From the NCBI GenBank assembly GCA_014904845.1, contig MU119205.1, positions 310,001-374,000 of the forward strand: a DNA stretch of 64,000 nucleotides, written 5' to 3'. The position numbers were made by a program, and so were the translations under genes. Shown here in pieces: positions 19,411 through 31,112 of the stretch; within the stretch, counting starts at the first letter, position 1, and every line of letters begins with the position of its first letter. This stretch comes from Acephala macrosclerotiorum (lineage: Eukaryota > Ascomycota > Leotiomycetes > Helotiales > Mollisiaceae). Below the pieces are notes generated by a model. That model saw only the letters and a program-made list of their open reading frames with translations. It ran no database searches and had not been told where the DNA came from.

Positions 19411-20111
19411 CTCGTCTCGCTCCCCCTATTTCTGCTTACGAGGACAAAGAAGGTCAAATTTCTGTCTAATTGCTGCAGAACAAGACTCGGCCAACACAAT
19501 CTTGAACAGGAAAAGAAGCCTTGATAACGAGAAAACATCTTGGACAAGTCCTTCCTCTACCTAGAGAAAGCATTGACTTCCCTCGGCACGTGATGCAATC
19601 CCCAGCTACCCCGCAGCTGTGCCCCGCAAGCTGCCAATCCCCGGACTTCTTGAATCGACTCAATCCTTGCGAATAACGCCGCATAAACCTTGATTCAAGG
19701 ATTTGTACTTCCGATTGGAGGCTTTCGGTTGGAGAGGCATTTCGAGCCGAGGCACGGAAAAGAAGTATTTCGAGCATTGACGGCAACTCAATCTTCGTTT
19801 CGAAAGCAAGGATCATATGAAGGCATTTAATTGTGGTTTCGGGGTAGAACGACTGGGACTGATCAATCTTAATAGTCAGATGCTGGAACTGAATGTGTAC
19901 CACACGTTCTCAATCTTCGTTAAGTGGAACTTCGAATCTTGGAAATAATCACAGAGGAATGTGGATGGATTAAATCTCTCACAACAATGCCATGGAAGGT
20001 TCGATACCTATGCCTGCTTGGATACACGCGAGCTTAATTTGGGGGAATAAAGAAAGGCTTCTTAGCCAGAACAGTAGCAAACATCTCTCTCGTGGTTGAG
20101 TCGATGCAAGC
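19411..20111. other. Upstream region of the 4CL-like gene
   Basis: About 700 bases. A 145-codon minus-strand frame at 19466-19903 has no recognisable domain and unusual composition, so I do not call it. Confidence 0.4.
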
Positions 20112-21435
20112 TTATAGAGGCGGTCCCGAATCTCCCCACCACGCTCTCATGAACATAATCTTGATCATACGAGCGACGAAAGCTGGATCATCTTTCTGGA
20201 TGAAATGGCCACATCCTTTCGCAATTTCCACCGGGTAGGGAATGTCCTGCTCCGTGATCTTTGTCAAACCCTCGTTGTACTCCGCCCAATACCTAAATCT
20301 CTGTCAGCCTCTCATTCTCAGAGCAATATTTCCCTTTCCCTTTTATTTCGAGAGCCCTGAATATCCCGAGACTTCTTGGACATTCTACTCTTCTTTGAAC
20401 TGCTTGATATGGGAATGCTGACATGGAGATGTTGGGTGTAAACTTACTTGTTTGTGATCATGCTCACACTCTTCGGAGTTTGCATGGGAGATGCCAAGCT
20501 CACTTCAGCAAATGTCTCCGGATCATGTCCGACAACCATCAATTGCAGATCCCCCCTTCCCGAGGCTCCCTTCAACTTTGGCTTATCAGCATACGGCAAC
20601 AGTGTTGGCGAATTTGATCGATCCAGCAACTCAGCGTTCACCACATGGAGGCCGAACATATCCATCAGCTTCTTCCTCGCCTCAATGTACTGCTCCAATG
20701 TGCAATCCTCCTTGACTACGGTCGTAGGATCAAAGGCAGGAGCGTCGGGGTCAGGAAAGAAGTCGGAGTAATTGGCATTTGCGATATTTGAATCAAGTAG
20801 CATCATGCCAACCGCAATGCCCGGGTGATGCTGAACGTATAAACGACAGATGGCAGCGCCGATCGAGGACCCGATAAGTAAGACTTGAAATTTCTCTCCG
20901 TTAGGAAGGTCTTCAATGACAACACCGATTTTGGTTTGGGCAATACTGAGAATAACCTCGTGTAGGTCATTGACGACGTCTAGGAAATCGTGACCACGTT
21001 CCTTTCCCGGCGTACCGTCAAGAGGATCTCGTGCTGTAGTCAATCCCTGGCCTAGATCTCGGTGTTAGTATTCCTAGCTCAAGTATCAAAGAGGAGAGGA
21101 GAGGAGAGGAGAGGAGAGGAGAATGTCCTAAGAGTCGAGGGACATTTAGAACTCTTACCAAATCGGTCATAGGTGAGAATGGATGGACAGAAGTTGGTGT
21201 GTGCGTGGAGAAGTTTGATGGTTGGCAGCCATCCTGCAGCGGGTAGACCAAGACCATTGACAAACACAATAAGCCGGTGTTCGAAAACACGATCTTCGGG
21301 TCTTTCGCCCGGAGGACAGGGCGGAATAGACGGAAACCAAGTATGTATGATCGGAGAATTAGGCTTGCTGGAGATGGTGAGCGCAGTTGGTTCGGGATAT
21401 TGATACGGAGGGCGTTGATCTGCAGTTTGAAACAT
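20112..21435 (-). CDS. Alpha/beta-hydrolase fold protein
   Basis: Three exons (21435-21159, 21051-20448, 20292-20112), 353 residues. An oxyanion-region strand appears as LIVFVNGLGLPAAGW, followed by SILTYDRFGQGLTTARDP spanning the first splice, a layout typical of esterase/epoxide-hydrolase-like proteins. The nucleophile elbow is QVLLIGSSIGAAICRLY (GxSxG form GSSIG). A late Asp/His pair is plausible: PYPVEIAKGCGHFIQKDDP contains the catalytic His. No signal peptide. The natural substrate is unknown; related fungal proteins are annotated only as hydrolases. Intron 1 holds a GAGGA pentanucleotide repeat. The neighbour on the right is a HAD hydrolase on the same strand. Confidence 0.8.
21091..21122. 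repeat. GAGGA pentanucleotide microsatellite, six units
   Basis: Six perfect GAGGA units followed by GA, lying inside intron 1 of the alpha/beta hydrolase gene (TCCTC on the coding strand). It forms a polypyrimidine tract near the 3' part of the intron. Confidence 0.85.
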
Positions 21436-21721
21436 TTTTTGATTCTAGTATGGCGACAAAGTGCAGATCTGGTCAATTGAATGTCCCCAGGGATAAAGGA
21501 CAAGTATGTTGTGACTTTGATGTAATCAACTGAACAAGGGTTGTTGTATCATTCTCGAAGGATTTTCGGGCAGTTTGCTATGTTTATACACAATGGGAAG
21601 GAACTGTCGCACGAAGACATCCAATGAGATTCCTTCTAGATAAGGAAAGCTGCATGCGCTCTGATTGGCCCATTGTGTACGATGTTCGTTCCTTCTCACT
21701 CTTGTTGCTAGCTAGCTTTCC

Positions 21722-22694
21722 TCATGAGGCAGCAGCGATTACCTTGTCAGCCATCTCCGGTAGAGTATCTGCAATAACTTCCATATCCCCAAACAACTCC
21801 TGAAGTGGCTCTTTCTCCCATATTGTGCAATAGGCCCCCTTGAATCTGATCTCTGTTAGGTTTTGGAACGGCCCGGGAAGGGAAGGGAAGGAAAGTGAAC
21901 TTACCCAGTAGTTCTAGCAGCGCTCACATCCCACACTAGTGATGATCAGCTTCGGCTCTTCTATCTAGGCCCCAAAGAGCATGAAGCTAAACACCATTCC
22001 CTTGCTACGTCATGACCACAACTCTCAAATCCAAAAGTGACGAAGAAGGAAAACTCACTATGAGCAGCCGCAAACCAAGGCTCTTCACCATCTTCCCTCA
22101 ATTGCTTCAAAAGAGGCATGTATGCCTCCGGACTCGGCTTTCCAATTCCGGTGGTATCACAAGAAAGTAGATTGGCTTCCGGCATCTCTATGCCGGCATG
22201 CTTGAAGTAGCCTCCTACTCTGCTCAAGTCGCCTGCTGTGAATGCCCACTTAGCACCCAATGTCAGTGAAATCCCGAAGATTCAAAGATGAAAAGTTGGC
22301 AAGAACGTACGACAGTAAAACCTGCCTCCCTCAGCTTCTCAACGCACTCCTTAGCACCAGGCCTCATCTCAAGAAGCAAATACTGCTCCATCACATAGTC
22401 TAGGTCTTCTTTTGTCGCAAACTCCCTCGGCTCCTTGATGCCAGCCATCCAAAGCATTCTCCAAAACAGGAGCTCAAAACATCGCTTGAAGGGGACGTAC
22501 CGTCCCGAGAGACTGAGATACGTATACTCTCTTTCCGTGGCTTCAAGCCATGTGTAGCCGAGAAGAGATGGTTTGATACCTTCTGCTTGGAGCTTGGGAC
22601 CGAGCCGGGTTTCTAGAGAGTCCCAGATCTTCTCGTAGGCAACGAGGGTGCCGACGATGTCGAAGACAATATGTTTTGGCTTGGATGCTGCCAT
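21722..22694 (-). CDS. HAD-superfamily hydrolase (2-haloacid dehalogenase-like)
   Basis: Four exons (22694-22311, 22248-22059, 21935-21905, 21845-21722), 242 residues; exon 3 is a 31-base micro-exon (MWDVSAARTTG). HAD motif I is altered to VFDIVGTLVA, where Asp is the nucleophile but the second acidic position of DxDxT is replaced by Val, as in dehalogenase-like members rather than phosphatases. Motif II Thr is in WAFTAGDLS, motif III Lys is in GIGKPSPEAY, and the acidic motif is MWDVSAAR. Length fits the family. It is a different subfamily from the type II enzyme at 13929-15105. Substrate unknown. Confidence 0.78.
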
Positions 22695-23295
22695 GTTTGG
22701 TTCTCGTGAATTAATTTGAGGACAAAATACAATTTGTTCTTGAGTGTAAAAACAGATATGTTTAGAGACTGGAGATATTTATCACTCGGCGATTCTGGTT
22801 CATGTATCGGTACCGGTATCAGATGCCATGTTGGTCTGTCAAAACTCAGGAGTGGGTGGAGTGGGCTATCTCCGATTATCCACGACATCCCACCCCTCAA
22901 ACTCAAACCGAGATCATTCTGCTGTTCCGGAAGTAGATTTGACATCTGAGCCTCCACAAGTCAGGTACAAAACATACAAAGAATAGATAACACTAACTTC
23001 TTGAGAGGAGGGTAGAAAGCAGACTAAGATCCTATTGAGTTTGAGAGAACTTCTGTAGCTGCCTAGCGGCGGTCTTAGACAGACATGACACAGGCTCCAA
23101 TGATGCATGTAGCTGGCATTTGTAGAAAATTATGGCATTCTTAAGGACTTTTATGCAAGTCAACCGAAGGTATTTGGTAGCGTCCAAGAGTCACGCTTCC
23201 TCCCATCATCCAGACTCCAAATTTGCGCCAATCATAAACCGCCTAATCTTACAAAAAGAAAGTGAAGGCTAGATGCTAAGAACACAAGCAACTCC
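22695..23295. other. Intergenic region between HAD gene and RSC subunit gene
   Basis: About 600 bases, upstream flank of the HAD gene and 3' flank of the RSC gene. Nothing gene-like seen. Confidence 0.5.
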
Positions 23296-26203
23296 CTAGA
23301 GGCTGTTATAGGTGCCGATCTTCAGGTCTTTCTCCTCGGCTCTCGCCTTTTGGTATTCTTGATTCTCTTTCTCCTTCCCTGTCGCCTGGTCTTGCAGAAC
23401 CGCCAATCTAGCTTGGTCTGCATCTCGAACCTCCTGCCAATTCTCGCCGTTCATTTGCTTGTAAAGCTCATCCGTGCCAGCATCCATACCCTTGCTCCAT
23501 ATCTTGATAGCGTTGAGCTTCTTCTCGATCATGGCATTCTGGGCAATTTCTGCTTCGACCTTTTGTCGCTTTGATCTCTCAACAGCTTCGGCTTCCTTCT
23601 CAAGCTCTCTCGCTTTTCGCTTCTCCGCATCTGCTGCTCTGTTTCGTGCCTTATCGGCGAGGTACCGTAAGCTGTGACCAAGGCGCTGAGCGTTCTCAGG
23701 AAGAGGATTGATATCGAGAGGAGGAGCAGTGTAGAAGAGAATCTTTCCATAATCGTCTGTGTGGAATTGGGCACGGATTTCTGGCGCGATGGCATTGTTT
23801 GCACCTTCAGGCAGGGTGTAGACTTCAACAGCTCGAGGTGGGTTGTAGGCATTGGTGTGGGTAGAGTGCGAGGTCGAAGCAGTTGTGACGGGGCGAGGAA
23901 CAGTGTGACTTTGGTATTGGGCGTAATTTGCTAAGGGGTTCGCTTGTTGAGCTACCGGGGTCGAGGCAGAGTTGTATTGGCTGTAGGCACTTTGAGGTTG
24001 ATAATGAGGAGTTTGAGGGGCAGCATGTGAACCAGAGCCATGAGAGCTATAAGAAGTTTGATGTGTCAAAGGGGCTGGGGATTGTGACGGGCGGGTGGCT
24101 GCAAACTGCTGGCCGTATGCGGATTGGCTTTGAGGGATACTCGGCATAGGCGAAGGTGACGGTGCGATATGACCAGGAGTGTTAGACATTGAGATATCGT
24201 TGTAACTGTCATGACGAGGTCTCTCACTCATAATTGGACGTCGAACTGGTTCAGGAGAAGCTGGAGGTGGTGAGGGAGTTGGTTCTGGAGGTGGAGATTC
24301 CTTTGTGTTGTGTTAGGAACAAAGCAAACATAAAGTGAAAACCGACGCGTTGTGGAATAACTTACATTAGCTTCACGGGGTCGCTTGTGAACGGCCCCGA
24401 CAATTGGAGGTGCGTTAGGAACTCCCCAGGTTGGTTTTGGCAGCGGGTCATCTTCTTTCGCATCTTCTCTGAGGAGATGCTTGATCGGACTTGGGACCTT
24501 CTTCATCTTTCTTGGGGCATCGAAGAGATCCATCTCATAATCTTTCTCCCTGACCTCATCTGGCACACAGCTTGCCCAGGTCTTGATTTTGTTCAGTTTG
24601 AACTTCTCTTCGTTGTACCGAGCCTCGCAGACATAGACCTCCTTATCGGCAGGGAATCCTCGAGGGCGACCTTTGTTGTATCGAGTGAAGAACATAACAA
24701 AGCATCGATCAACAACCTCTTCAATCTTATGGTCTCGATACTGCCCGGTCTTCACAACCTCATTCTCGAAGAAGTGCTTTTCGTATCTGTGCACAGTCTG
24801 CTCAGGACGATAGTACCAGCAAGCGTTGATCCACTTCTCTCCCTTGGGGTCCTGCCATGTTCGGTATATTTGTGCCACGATGGGCTTAGTGACATCGTTA
24901 TTGTTCGTCAGGTGGACCCAGTCTCCTACTTTCCAGATCTCGTTGTTGTAAAGAATTTCGGGAAGGGGTAGTCGGCCATCCTCATCTACGAAGTCACTGT
25001 CAGGCTTCTTCTTCTCATGTTCAGCAAGAATTCTCGCCTCCTTCTGAAGGTCGACAGCATCCTTGTAGACCTGGCTAGTCTCTAGATTGTACACCTTGGC
25101 GTTCTCAAACATAAGTTCGAGATCCTTGAGTGCCTGATCAACAGAGTGGTACTTCTTTCTCTTGGCCTTTCTCTTGATCAAATCCATTGCAATAGGATTC
25201 TTGATCTCTTGATAATACTCTGGCATTACAGATTTATCGGGAAGCTTCTCAAAGGGCAGGATCTTTAGGTCGCCTCCGGGATTCTTGAATTTTCTCAAGC
25301 CCTTAAGGAGTGTGTTGATCCGAGCTTCCATAGGAGTATGAACCTTTGGTGGTCGACCGCGCTTCTTCTGTGCCTCGGGGTCATCTTTATCTCCAGCATC
25401 AAGCTTTCCATCTCTCTTTACTGTGGCGGATGAGCGACGGCCCTTCTTTCGGCGCTTTGGACGCTCGTCATCGGTATCCTCGTCTTCATCGTCCTCGTCA
25501 TCTTCATCTTCCTCTTCTTCCTCTTCGTCTTCTGGGTTAGGGGGTGGCGAGTCTTCGAATTCGGGAAGCGGGCCAAGGTCTGGTCCTTCAGCATCCTCAG
25601 CAGTTATGACTCCGTCCTGGACAAGCTTCCGTAATTCAGCCTTGAACAAGTCGCGCAGGGCAATGGAATCATCCCAGACTGGCGCGGATGGACGGTTGTA
25701 TGTTTGGGCATTATGGGTTATGAGGAAGAAGTCACGGATGTAGTCTTTGAAGGTCGAGTATTGTTTCTTTTGGATTTTTTGCTGTCGCAGTCAGTAACGG
25801 GTAGTTTATGAGGCGCCACAGAACTTACTCGGAGAGTACTTAAAGCGACTGGTTCCTTGATAACCTCGAAGTAATCTGGCAAAGTTCTCTTACTGACGAG
25901 ACGTTGAAAGTCCCTCGATACATCGTGGCCACTGTGGTAGGGTTAATTCGGCTCTCGCACGGAATCTGCAGAACGATATGGAAGCACTGGAACATACTCT
26001 TTATCTCGGTAATTGGAAATACGATGTATGATGTTGCTCATCAGATCAAGTTCCTTCTTACTGAGTCCTTGGGGAGCTCCAGCTGCTGGCGCAGGAGAGC
26101 TACTGGTTGTCGCATTGTTCTCCGTGGCCGCAACTTCCTCTTGCTTGACTTCTTGTTTGACCTCAACAGGAGGCGCATTCGGTGCCGGGGATTGCGACGC
26201 CAT
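23296..26203 (-). CDS. RSC1/RSC2-type chromatin remodeler subunit (two bromodomains and BAH)
   Basis: Four exons (26203-25998, 25931-25829, 25781-24366, 24300-23296), 909 residues. Order of parts: Ala/Pro/Glu-rich N-terminus; bromodomain 1 (DFQRLVSKRTLPDYFEVI ... THNAQTYN); an acidic run of Glu/Asp at about residues 145-170; an AT-hook (KKRGRPPK); bromodomain 2 (LPDKSVMPEYYQEIKNPIAM ... ENAKVYN); a BAH domain starting EIWKVGDWVHLTNN; then a Pro/Ser/Gln-rich linker and a C-terminal coiled coil (KARELEKEAEAVERSKRQK). RSC uses ATP to slide or evict nucleosomes at promoters; this subunit reads acetyl-lysine. All hallmark parts are present. The final exon is largely low complexity and was joined across a 65-base intron that preserves frame (PREAN/ESPPPEP). 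Confidence 0.92.
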
Positions 26204-26612
26204 TATGAGTGGTTGAATGTGCCACAGAATATTGATAATCGAATTGTCCAAACGATGTTGGAGACGCGCTCGAGAGACCTTGTCGCGATTTGGACATTGA
26301 ACTTGACTGCGCTTAGCCTAATGAAGCTAGCCTGATAGCCTTGCACTAATTCGAGCTAGCAAAAACTCAGCCTTGCGCATGCCACAACACAACTCACCAT
26401 GCCCACTATTTTGCAACAAAGACGTTCGTTGTCTTTGTCCTTCGAGTTTGCTCAGCTCCAAGATCCTATGACGATTTGGCATATCTTGACATCCTCAGTT
26501 CATGTAGTGCGCATTTTCTGACACTTTCTTAAACCATTTCTAACCCTAGCCTCGATCCCGCATCAGGCTATCAAACCTCGCAGCCCCAAGGACAAGGCTG
26601 TCGAACTTTACA
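26204..26612. other. Divergent promoter region between RSC subunit and OTU1
   Basis: About 410 bases separating divergent start codons; no gene seen. Confidence 0.6.
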
Positions 26613-27845
26613 ATGCGAGCACGACTACGAGGTCCAGGAGGCGCCTCCACAATTACATTACCGGACGATGCGACAATAGGCGACTTGATATACCAGATAG
26701 TAGAGAAGACCTCCATTCCTAGCTTCGACATCAAATATGGTTACCCCCCTCAACCCCTGCTGTTGGAACAGCACGAGAAGTCGCTACTCTTGAGCAAGCT
26801 TGGAGTGAAGCTTGATGGCGAACAGCTCACAATAAGTGCTCGAGTGGACGAGGCGCCCGAGACCAATAAGGCTGGGCAAAGTAAGCAACTGAGTGAAGCA
26901 TCAGCAAGCAAGCCTTCAAAGACCAGTGAATCCTCTCAAAGCTTTTCTTTTACGGGCATCTCCAGTTCTCCTGAAAGGACAGGGAAGAAAGAGAGGAAAG
27001 AGAAGAAACAAGTGTCGTTACAGCGAAAAGCTATGGCAGGCGATGTCCCAGAGTTACCATTACCAGAACGAGGTGCTACCCTTGGTATGAAATATCCCTG
27101 CTTTGACAGGATATTGCTAACCTGTAAAGTCCTCAGAGTAATGCCGGATGACAACAGCTGTCTATTCCGAGCTTTTGGCACAGCAGTCCTGCCAGGTGAC
27201 GATCTCACAATGACAGAACTTCGTTCTTTAGTAGCAGGTGCAATTCAAGCCGATCCAGAAACGTATTCGCAAGTCGTTTTGGAGCAGAAGCCAGACGATT
27301 ATTGTCGATGGATACAAACACCAGATGCATGGGGAGGATTCATCGAGATGGGAATTTTGGCAAAGCATTTCGATCTTGAGATCTGCAGTATCGATGTTCA
27401 AGTGAGTTTCATCTGCTCTATCCTTCACTTTACCCCTCCACCATCCTACTTGGTTCCCTGAAGGTCCCCCATTAACATCCCAACCCAGACCCTACGAGTA
27501 GATAAATTCAACGAAGGCGCCGCAACTCGCTGCATCCTCGTCTACAGCGGCATCCACTACGACACCATCGTCCAATCCCCCTCGGAGCCACCCCACACAA
27601 CCGCCACCAATCCACCCGACTTCGACGTCCGAATCTTCGATCAAGACGACGACTATATCCTCACCAAAGCACTCGAGCTATGCAAGAAACTACAAGCGAA
27701 GCATTATTATACCGATACTGGGGGCATGGCTATCAAGTGTAATATTTGTGATGTGGTGGTTTATGGGGAAGGGCAGGCGGCTGGTCATGCAGGCCAAACA
27801 GGACATTATGATATGGCTGAGGTGCAGACTATCGGAGGTAAATGA
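26613..27845 (+). CDS. OTU1: OTU1/YOD1-type ubiquitin thioesterase
   Basis: Three exons: 26613-27084, 27130-27401, 27489-27845; 366 residues. An N-terminal UBX-like domain (MRARLRGPGGASTITLPDD ... SIPSFDIKYGYPPQPL) binds p97/Cdc48. The OTU protease core has VLRVMPDDNSCLFRAFG with catalytic Cys about C168, and the His appears in LVYSGIHYDTIVQ. A C-terminal C2H2 zinc finger (IKCNICDVVVYGEGQAAGH ... GH) completes the yeast Otu1/human YOD1 layout. The enzyme trims ubiquitin chains on Cdc48 clients, for example in ER-associated degradation. The first intron is only 45 bases and divisible by three with no stop, so unspliced reading stays open; I removed it because splicing restores the conserved GATLVLRVMPDDNSC. 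Confidence 0.9.
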
Positions 27846-29100
27846 GCGGTACTTCTCCTTCTTGCCTTGAGTCGGAAGGCCAATGGTATATAAGTTTCGG
27901 CGACGGACATATGGGATGGAAAAGAATTTGCATAATTTTGGGGGGGCTAGTTATTTTGGCAAACATTCATTGATACCTGATGGGTATACGAGCATGGAAT
28001 TGGAAGAATGCATGATTTACGAAGCTGATAACTTGCGGCCAAGCATTGGCTTGCGTGATAGTGAGAACTGCTCAGCTGAGGTCGACGTAAAGACGAGGGA
28101 AGTGATTACATTTCGCTTGCAAAACTTGAACCTATGCCGCTCCCACGTCCAACTCAAATACTGGAAATCAGATTGTTCTAAACCTCCGAGGTCAATGTAT
28201 AGTACAGCAGAAATTTCCATGATTTACTCCCAGCACATGACCCTGGAATAGTTGCAAGAGTCCGCCACCGAATAATGGGATATGAAATTAAGAATTCCCA
28301 GCGTAAACCAATGTTCGAACATTTTATCGAGAAGAATATCCAAGGCTACTACTAACAATAGGTACGAATGTCTGTCTCTCCCTTCCAGTATTTGAATATT
28401 CTTATCCAGAAGAATGCCCAGAACTAAAAAGGACAATAGAAAGTTCAATCCCGGGATATAATATGAAGAGAGAAAGGTGTCGTTTAAACGGAGGGATATA
28501 CTGACTGACCTTTGGACTGTCGGTCTTACAATGTAACATGAGAAAGCTATTTCGAGTTCCATAGAGGGATAGTTGAAGGTTTTACTACTTCTAAAAGTCG
28601 ATATCAGCGTTGAACAAAGCCTGAAAGCTTGCGAAGCTGTGGGCATACCCTGAAGAATTGCCTCTCCCAGTTGTTTGGAAAGGATACCGTCTTTTTTCCT
28701 CTCAGGCACGTCAAAGGGATGTCTGGTGAGATCCATTAAATATCTCATGGCCTTTCCAAGCGGGCTATCATTTTGGTCAACCTCCGAGAATAAAAGAAAC
28801 CCTCGTTCCTACAAATGTCAAGAAAGTGCGCTCTGGTACTGGGTAGGCCCTTCTGGAGATCGATCAGGCTGAGCGTCTGTAGTCTTGCCGTACCGTATTT
28901 GTTTTCCATGCCTGCAGGTCAAGTGAAGATCAAAATGGGACTGATTGAAGAGAGTTGTGTTCCCGCGTACAGTTTTCTGCTTTCGTAGTAATTACTTCGA
29001 AAGGTAAGTTTTATAGCGGCCTTTTCGCCCAGGCCAGTGAAAGGGAGAGGGTTCTGGAGTAGTAGCAATCGCTGATCATACACTGCAACCTGCATTGTCA
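27846..29100. other. Gene-poor stretch holding one copy of a dispersed ~0.6 kb segment
   Basis: Aside from the duplicated segment at 27990-28610, nothing gene-like is clear. Open frames of 122 codons (27883-28251, plus) and 174 codons (28224-28748, minus) overlap the duplicated segment and look like by-products. Confidence 0.4.
27990..28610 (+). repeat. Dispersed segment, copy A (partner at 40320-40980)
   Basis: In the plus strand the translated stretch LEECMIYEADNLRPSIGL and the following SENCSAEVDVKTRE align with LEECMIYEAATMRQSIGL and ENYSAEDDGKTREE in copy B. At base level TTGGAAGAATGCATGATTTA is identical in both. Similarity continues past the open frame: AGAAGAATG-type, AATATGATATGA/ATAATATGAAGA-type and TAGAGGGA-A-TTGAAG-type matches keep the same order for roughly 600 bases. 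The copies are direct repeats 12.3 kb apart. Here the segment follows the OTU1 3' end and is not part of a recognisable gene. Confidence 0.6.
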
Positions 29101-29352
29101 TTACCCACCTTCGTGTAACCCGAGCGCCCGAGCAATCTTAACATCGATATAATCCTCCAGCCTTCCGATCAAATCATCCCAGCCACTCTGCAGCTGTGTG
29201 CTCTTGTTCTCATCCAAACCGGGCGTACTGGCCCCCACCACCTTCGCGTAATGCGAACGCTGAGCAATATTACCATCAATACGACCATGAAAGTCCACCA
29301 GCCTACCACCAACTCACCCACCATCCCATCATCCACTCACCTCGTTGCGCAT
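29101..29352 (-). CDS. Possible small two-exon protein (56 aa) abutting the MFS gene start
   Basis: ATG at 29350-29352 gives MRNE, then a GTGAGT...GCTCAG intron (29340-29260) and an exon to TAA at 29101-29103: RSHYAKVVGASTPGLDEN, then GWDDLIGRLEDYIDVKIARA. The second exon reads like a real protein with an amphipathic C-terminal helix. However, its start codon lies only five bases from the divergent MFS ATG at 29358, which leaves no room for two promoters, so one of the two starts may be wrong or the small frame may be non-coding. Family not recognised. Confidence 0.3.
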
Positions 29353-29357
29353 AATCC

Positions 29358-31112
29358 ATGGCTATCACAGACAACAAGAAAGCGGCTAAAGGTCCGGTTG
29401 AGGCATTCACACCGCCTGTGCCATATACCCTGTTCACCAAGGGCGAGAGACGTACCATTGTAGTCTTGATAGCTCTTGCTGGCTGGTTCTCTACTTTGAG
29501 CAGTTTTATCTACTATCCAGCCATTTCGATGATTGCCACCGATCTCCACACATCAACAACCCTAGTCAATCTGACAGTGACTTCTTACATGATTGTTTCA
29601 GGCATTGCTCCATCACTAGCTGGAGATGCCTCTGACACATTTGGTAGACGGCCGTTGTACGTCTTTACACTGACGCTCTATGTTGTCGCCAACGTTGGGA
29701 TAGCACTTCAACACTCATTCGTACCTCTCTTGTTACTTCGTATGCTGCAGAGTGCAGGAATATCCGGTGAGTTGGTATTTATACGCAGGTGTGGGAGAGA
29801 AGAAAGCTGAAGATAAAATCCAGGGACCTTTTCCGTTGCGTATGGAGCCATTGCCGATATCGCAGCTCCAAGCGAGAGAGGTGCATTTGTAGGCGCAGTA
29901 TCATTCGGGTAAGTAGTTCTTTCCCGTCTTTCCTACCCTCAGGTCAGCTCGTTTGAATGAGATTAATTGTGCGGCAGCATCACCACAGCTCCCAGCATGG
30001 GGCCGGTGATTGGTGCAGCTCTGACCGCCAGTGTCGGCTGGAGATGGATATTTTGGTTTCTTGCCATAATGTCTGGCTTCTGTTTAGTCGCCATGACTCT
30101 GGTGCTCCCAGAGACCAACCGCGCTTTGGTTGATAACGGTGGTCTTGAACCACCGTGGTTTTCACGCCCTGTTGTAATTGGGACCATGCGGCCTTGGAAA
30201 CGGCACCGTGGTCCAAGTTTGTCTGTCGAGCCTCGCAAGGCTCGATTTCCGAATCCAATAAAGAGTCTCCTTGTCCTCTCACGCAAAGATGTTGCAGTGA
30301 GTATAATTCCTGGCAGCATTCTGTATATGATATACACTTGTATTCATACCTCGCTATCAACGACGTTCATTGACATTTATCACTTTGATCAACTCCAATC
30401 CGGCTTGATCTATCTGCCTTTTGGTATCGGGGCCATCATCTCAACTGTTGTATCCGGCAGATGGATTGACCACGATTACCGTGTAGTAGCAAGAGCTCAC
30501 GGACTGCCAGTCAACAAAGTTTCCAGAGATGATTTGCTACATTTCCCTATCGAGGAAGCTAGGATGAGAAGTGTCTTCATACCCACCTTCTGCGCTCTCA
30601 TTGCCGTCGTGGTGTATGGGTGGCTCGTTGACAAGCATGTTGTAAGTCTCTACAGACAATCTGGAATATATTCAAATCGAAATAGTTTAGCACCCTTCAG
30701 GGCCGCTGATTTGCCTCTTTGTGGCGGGAATTTCCATACAAACATGTTTCAATGTAAGCCACGCCGGTTGTACAGGTGAAACTTTGGCTGACAACTCAAG
30801 ATCAATAATACTTTAGTGGTTGACATCTGTCAAGATGCCCCAGCCACTGCCCAAGCTTCTTTCAACATAGTTCGATGTACCATTTCCGCAGCATTTGTGT
30901 CAGTGTTGCAGGAGATGATTAATGGCATAGGTTTTGGATGGACTTTCACAATTTTGGGCTCTCTCTGTTTGATCTCCGGAGGTTTTTATTTTATCGAGTT
31001 GAGGTACGGAGGAATATGGAGAAGGGCAAGAAACAACATAAGCGTAGAAGGAACAAAAGGTCGCATCATTCCCCTTGGTAGCCGTTCGGGTACTTCTGAA
31101 CAAGCCTCCTGA
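29358..31112 (+). CDS. MFS drug/polyamine:H+ antiporter, DHA1 family
   Basis: Five exons: 29358-29766, 29824-29908, 29978-30641, 30691-30753, 30801-31112; 510 residues, 12 predicted membrane helices. The N-terminus is cytosolic (MAITDNKKAAKG), with helix 1 in TIVVLIALAGWFSTLSSF. MFS motif A-like GDASDTFGRRPLY follows helix 2, and the antiporter motif C region is SFGITTAPSMGPVIGAAL. The layout matches fungal DHA1 transporters of the Qdr/Tpo/Flr kind, which export drugs, polyamines or secondary metabolites across the plasma membrane. The fourth exon is 63 bases; its acceptor is the second of two nearby AGs (TTTAG), chosen because it restores SGPLICLFVAGISIQTCFN. The 3' coding end overlaps the fructosamine-kinase-like pseudogene on the other strand by 47 bases. 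Confidence 0.85.

Noticed and set aside
19466..19903. 145-codon minus-strand open frame upstream of the 4CL-like gene
   Set aside because: No domain, no clear ATG context and no splice partners.
21091..21122. GAGGA repeat considered as a CRISPR-like or functional array
   Set aside because: A simple pentanucleotide microsatellite inside an intron, with no spacers.
24387..24971. 194-codon plus-strand open frame
   Set aside because: Antisense to the BAH region of the RSC subunit.
28224..28748. 174-codon minus-strand open frame
   Set aside because: Lies across the dispersed segment; the partner copy does not keep an equivalent frame, and no domain is visible.
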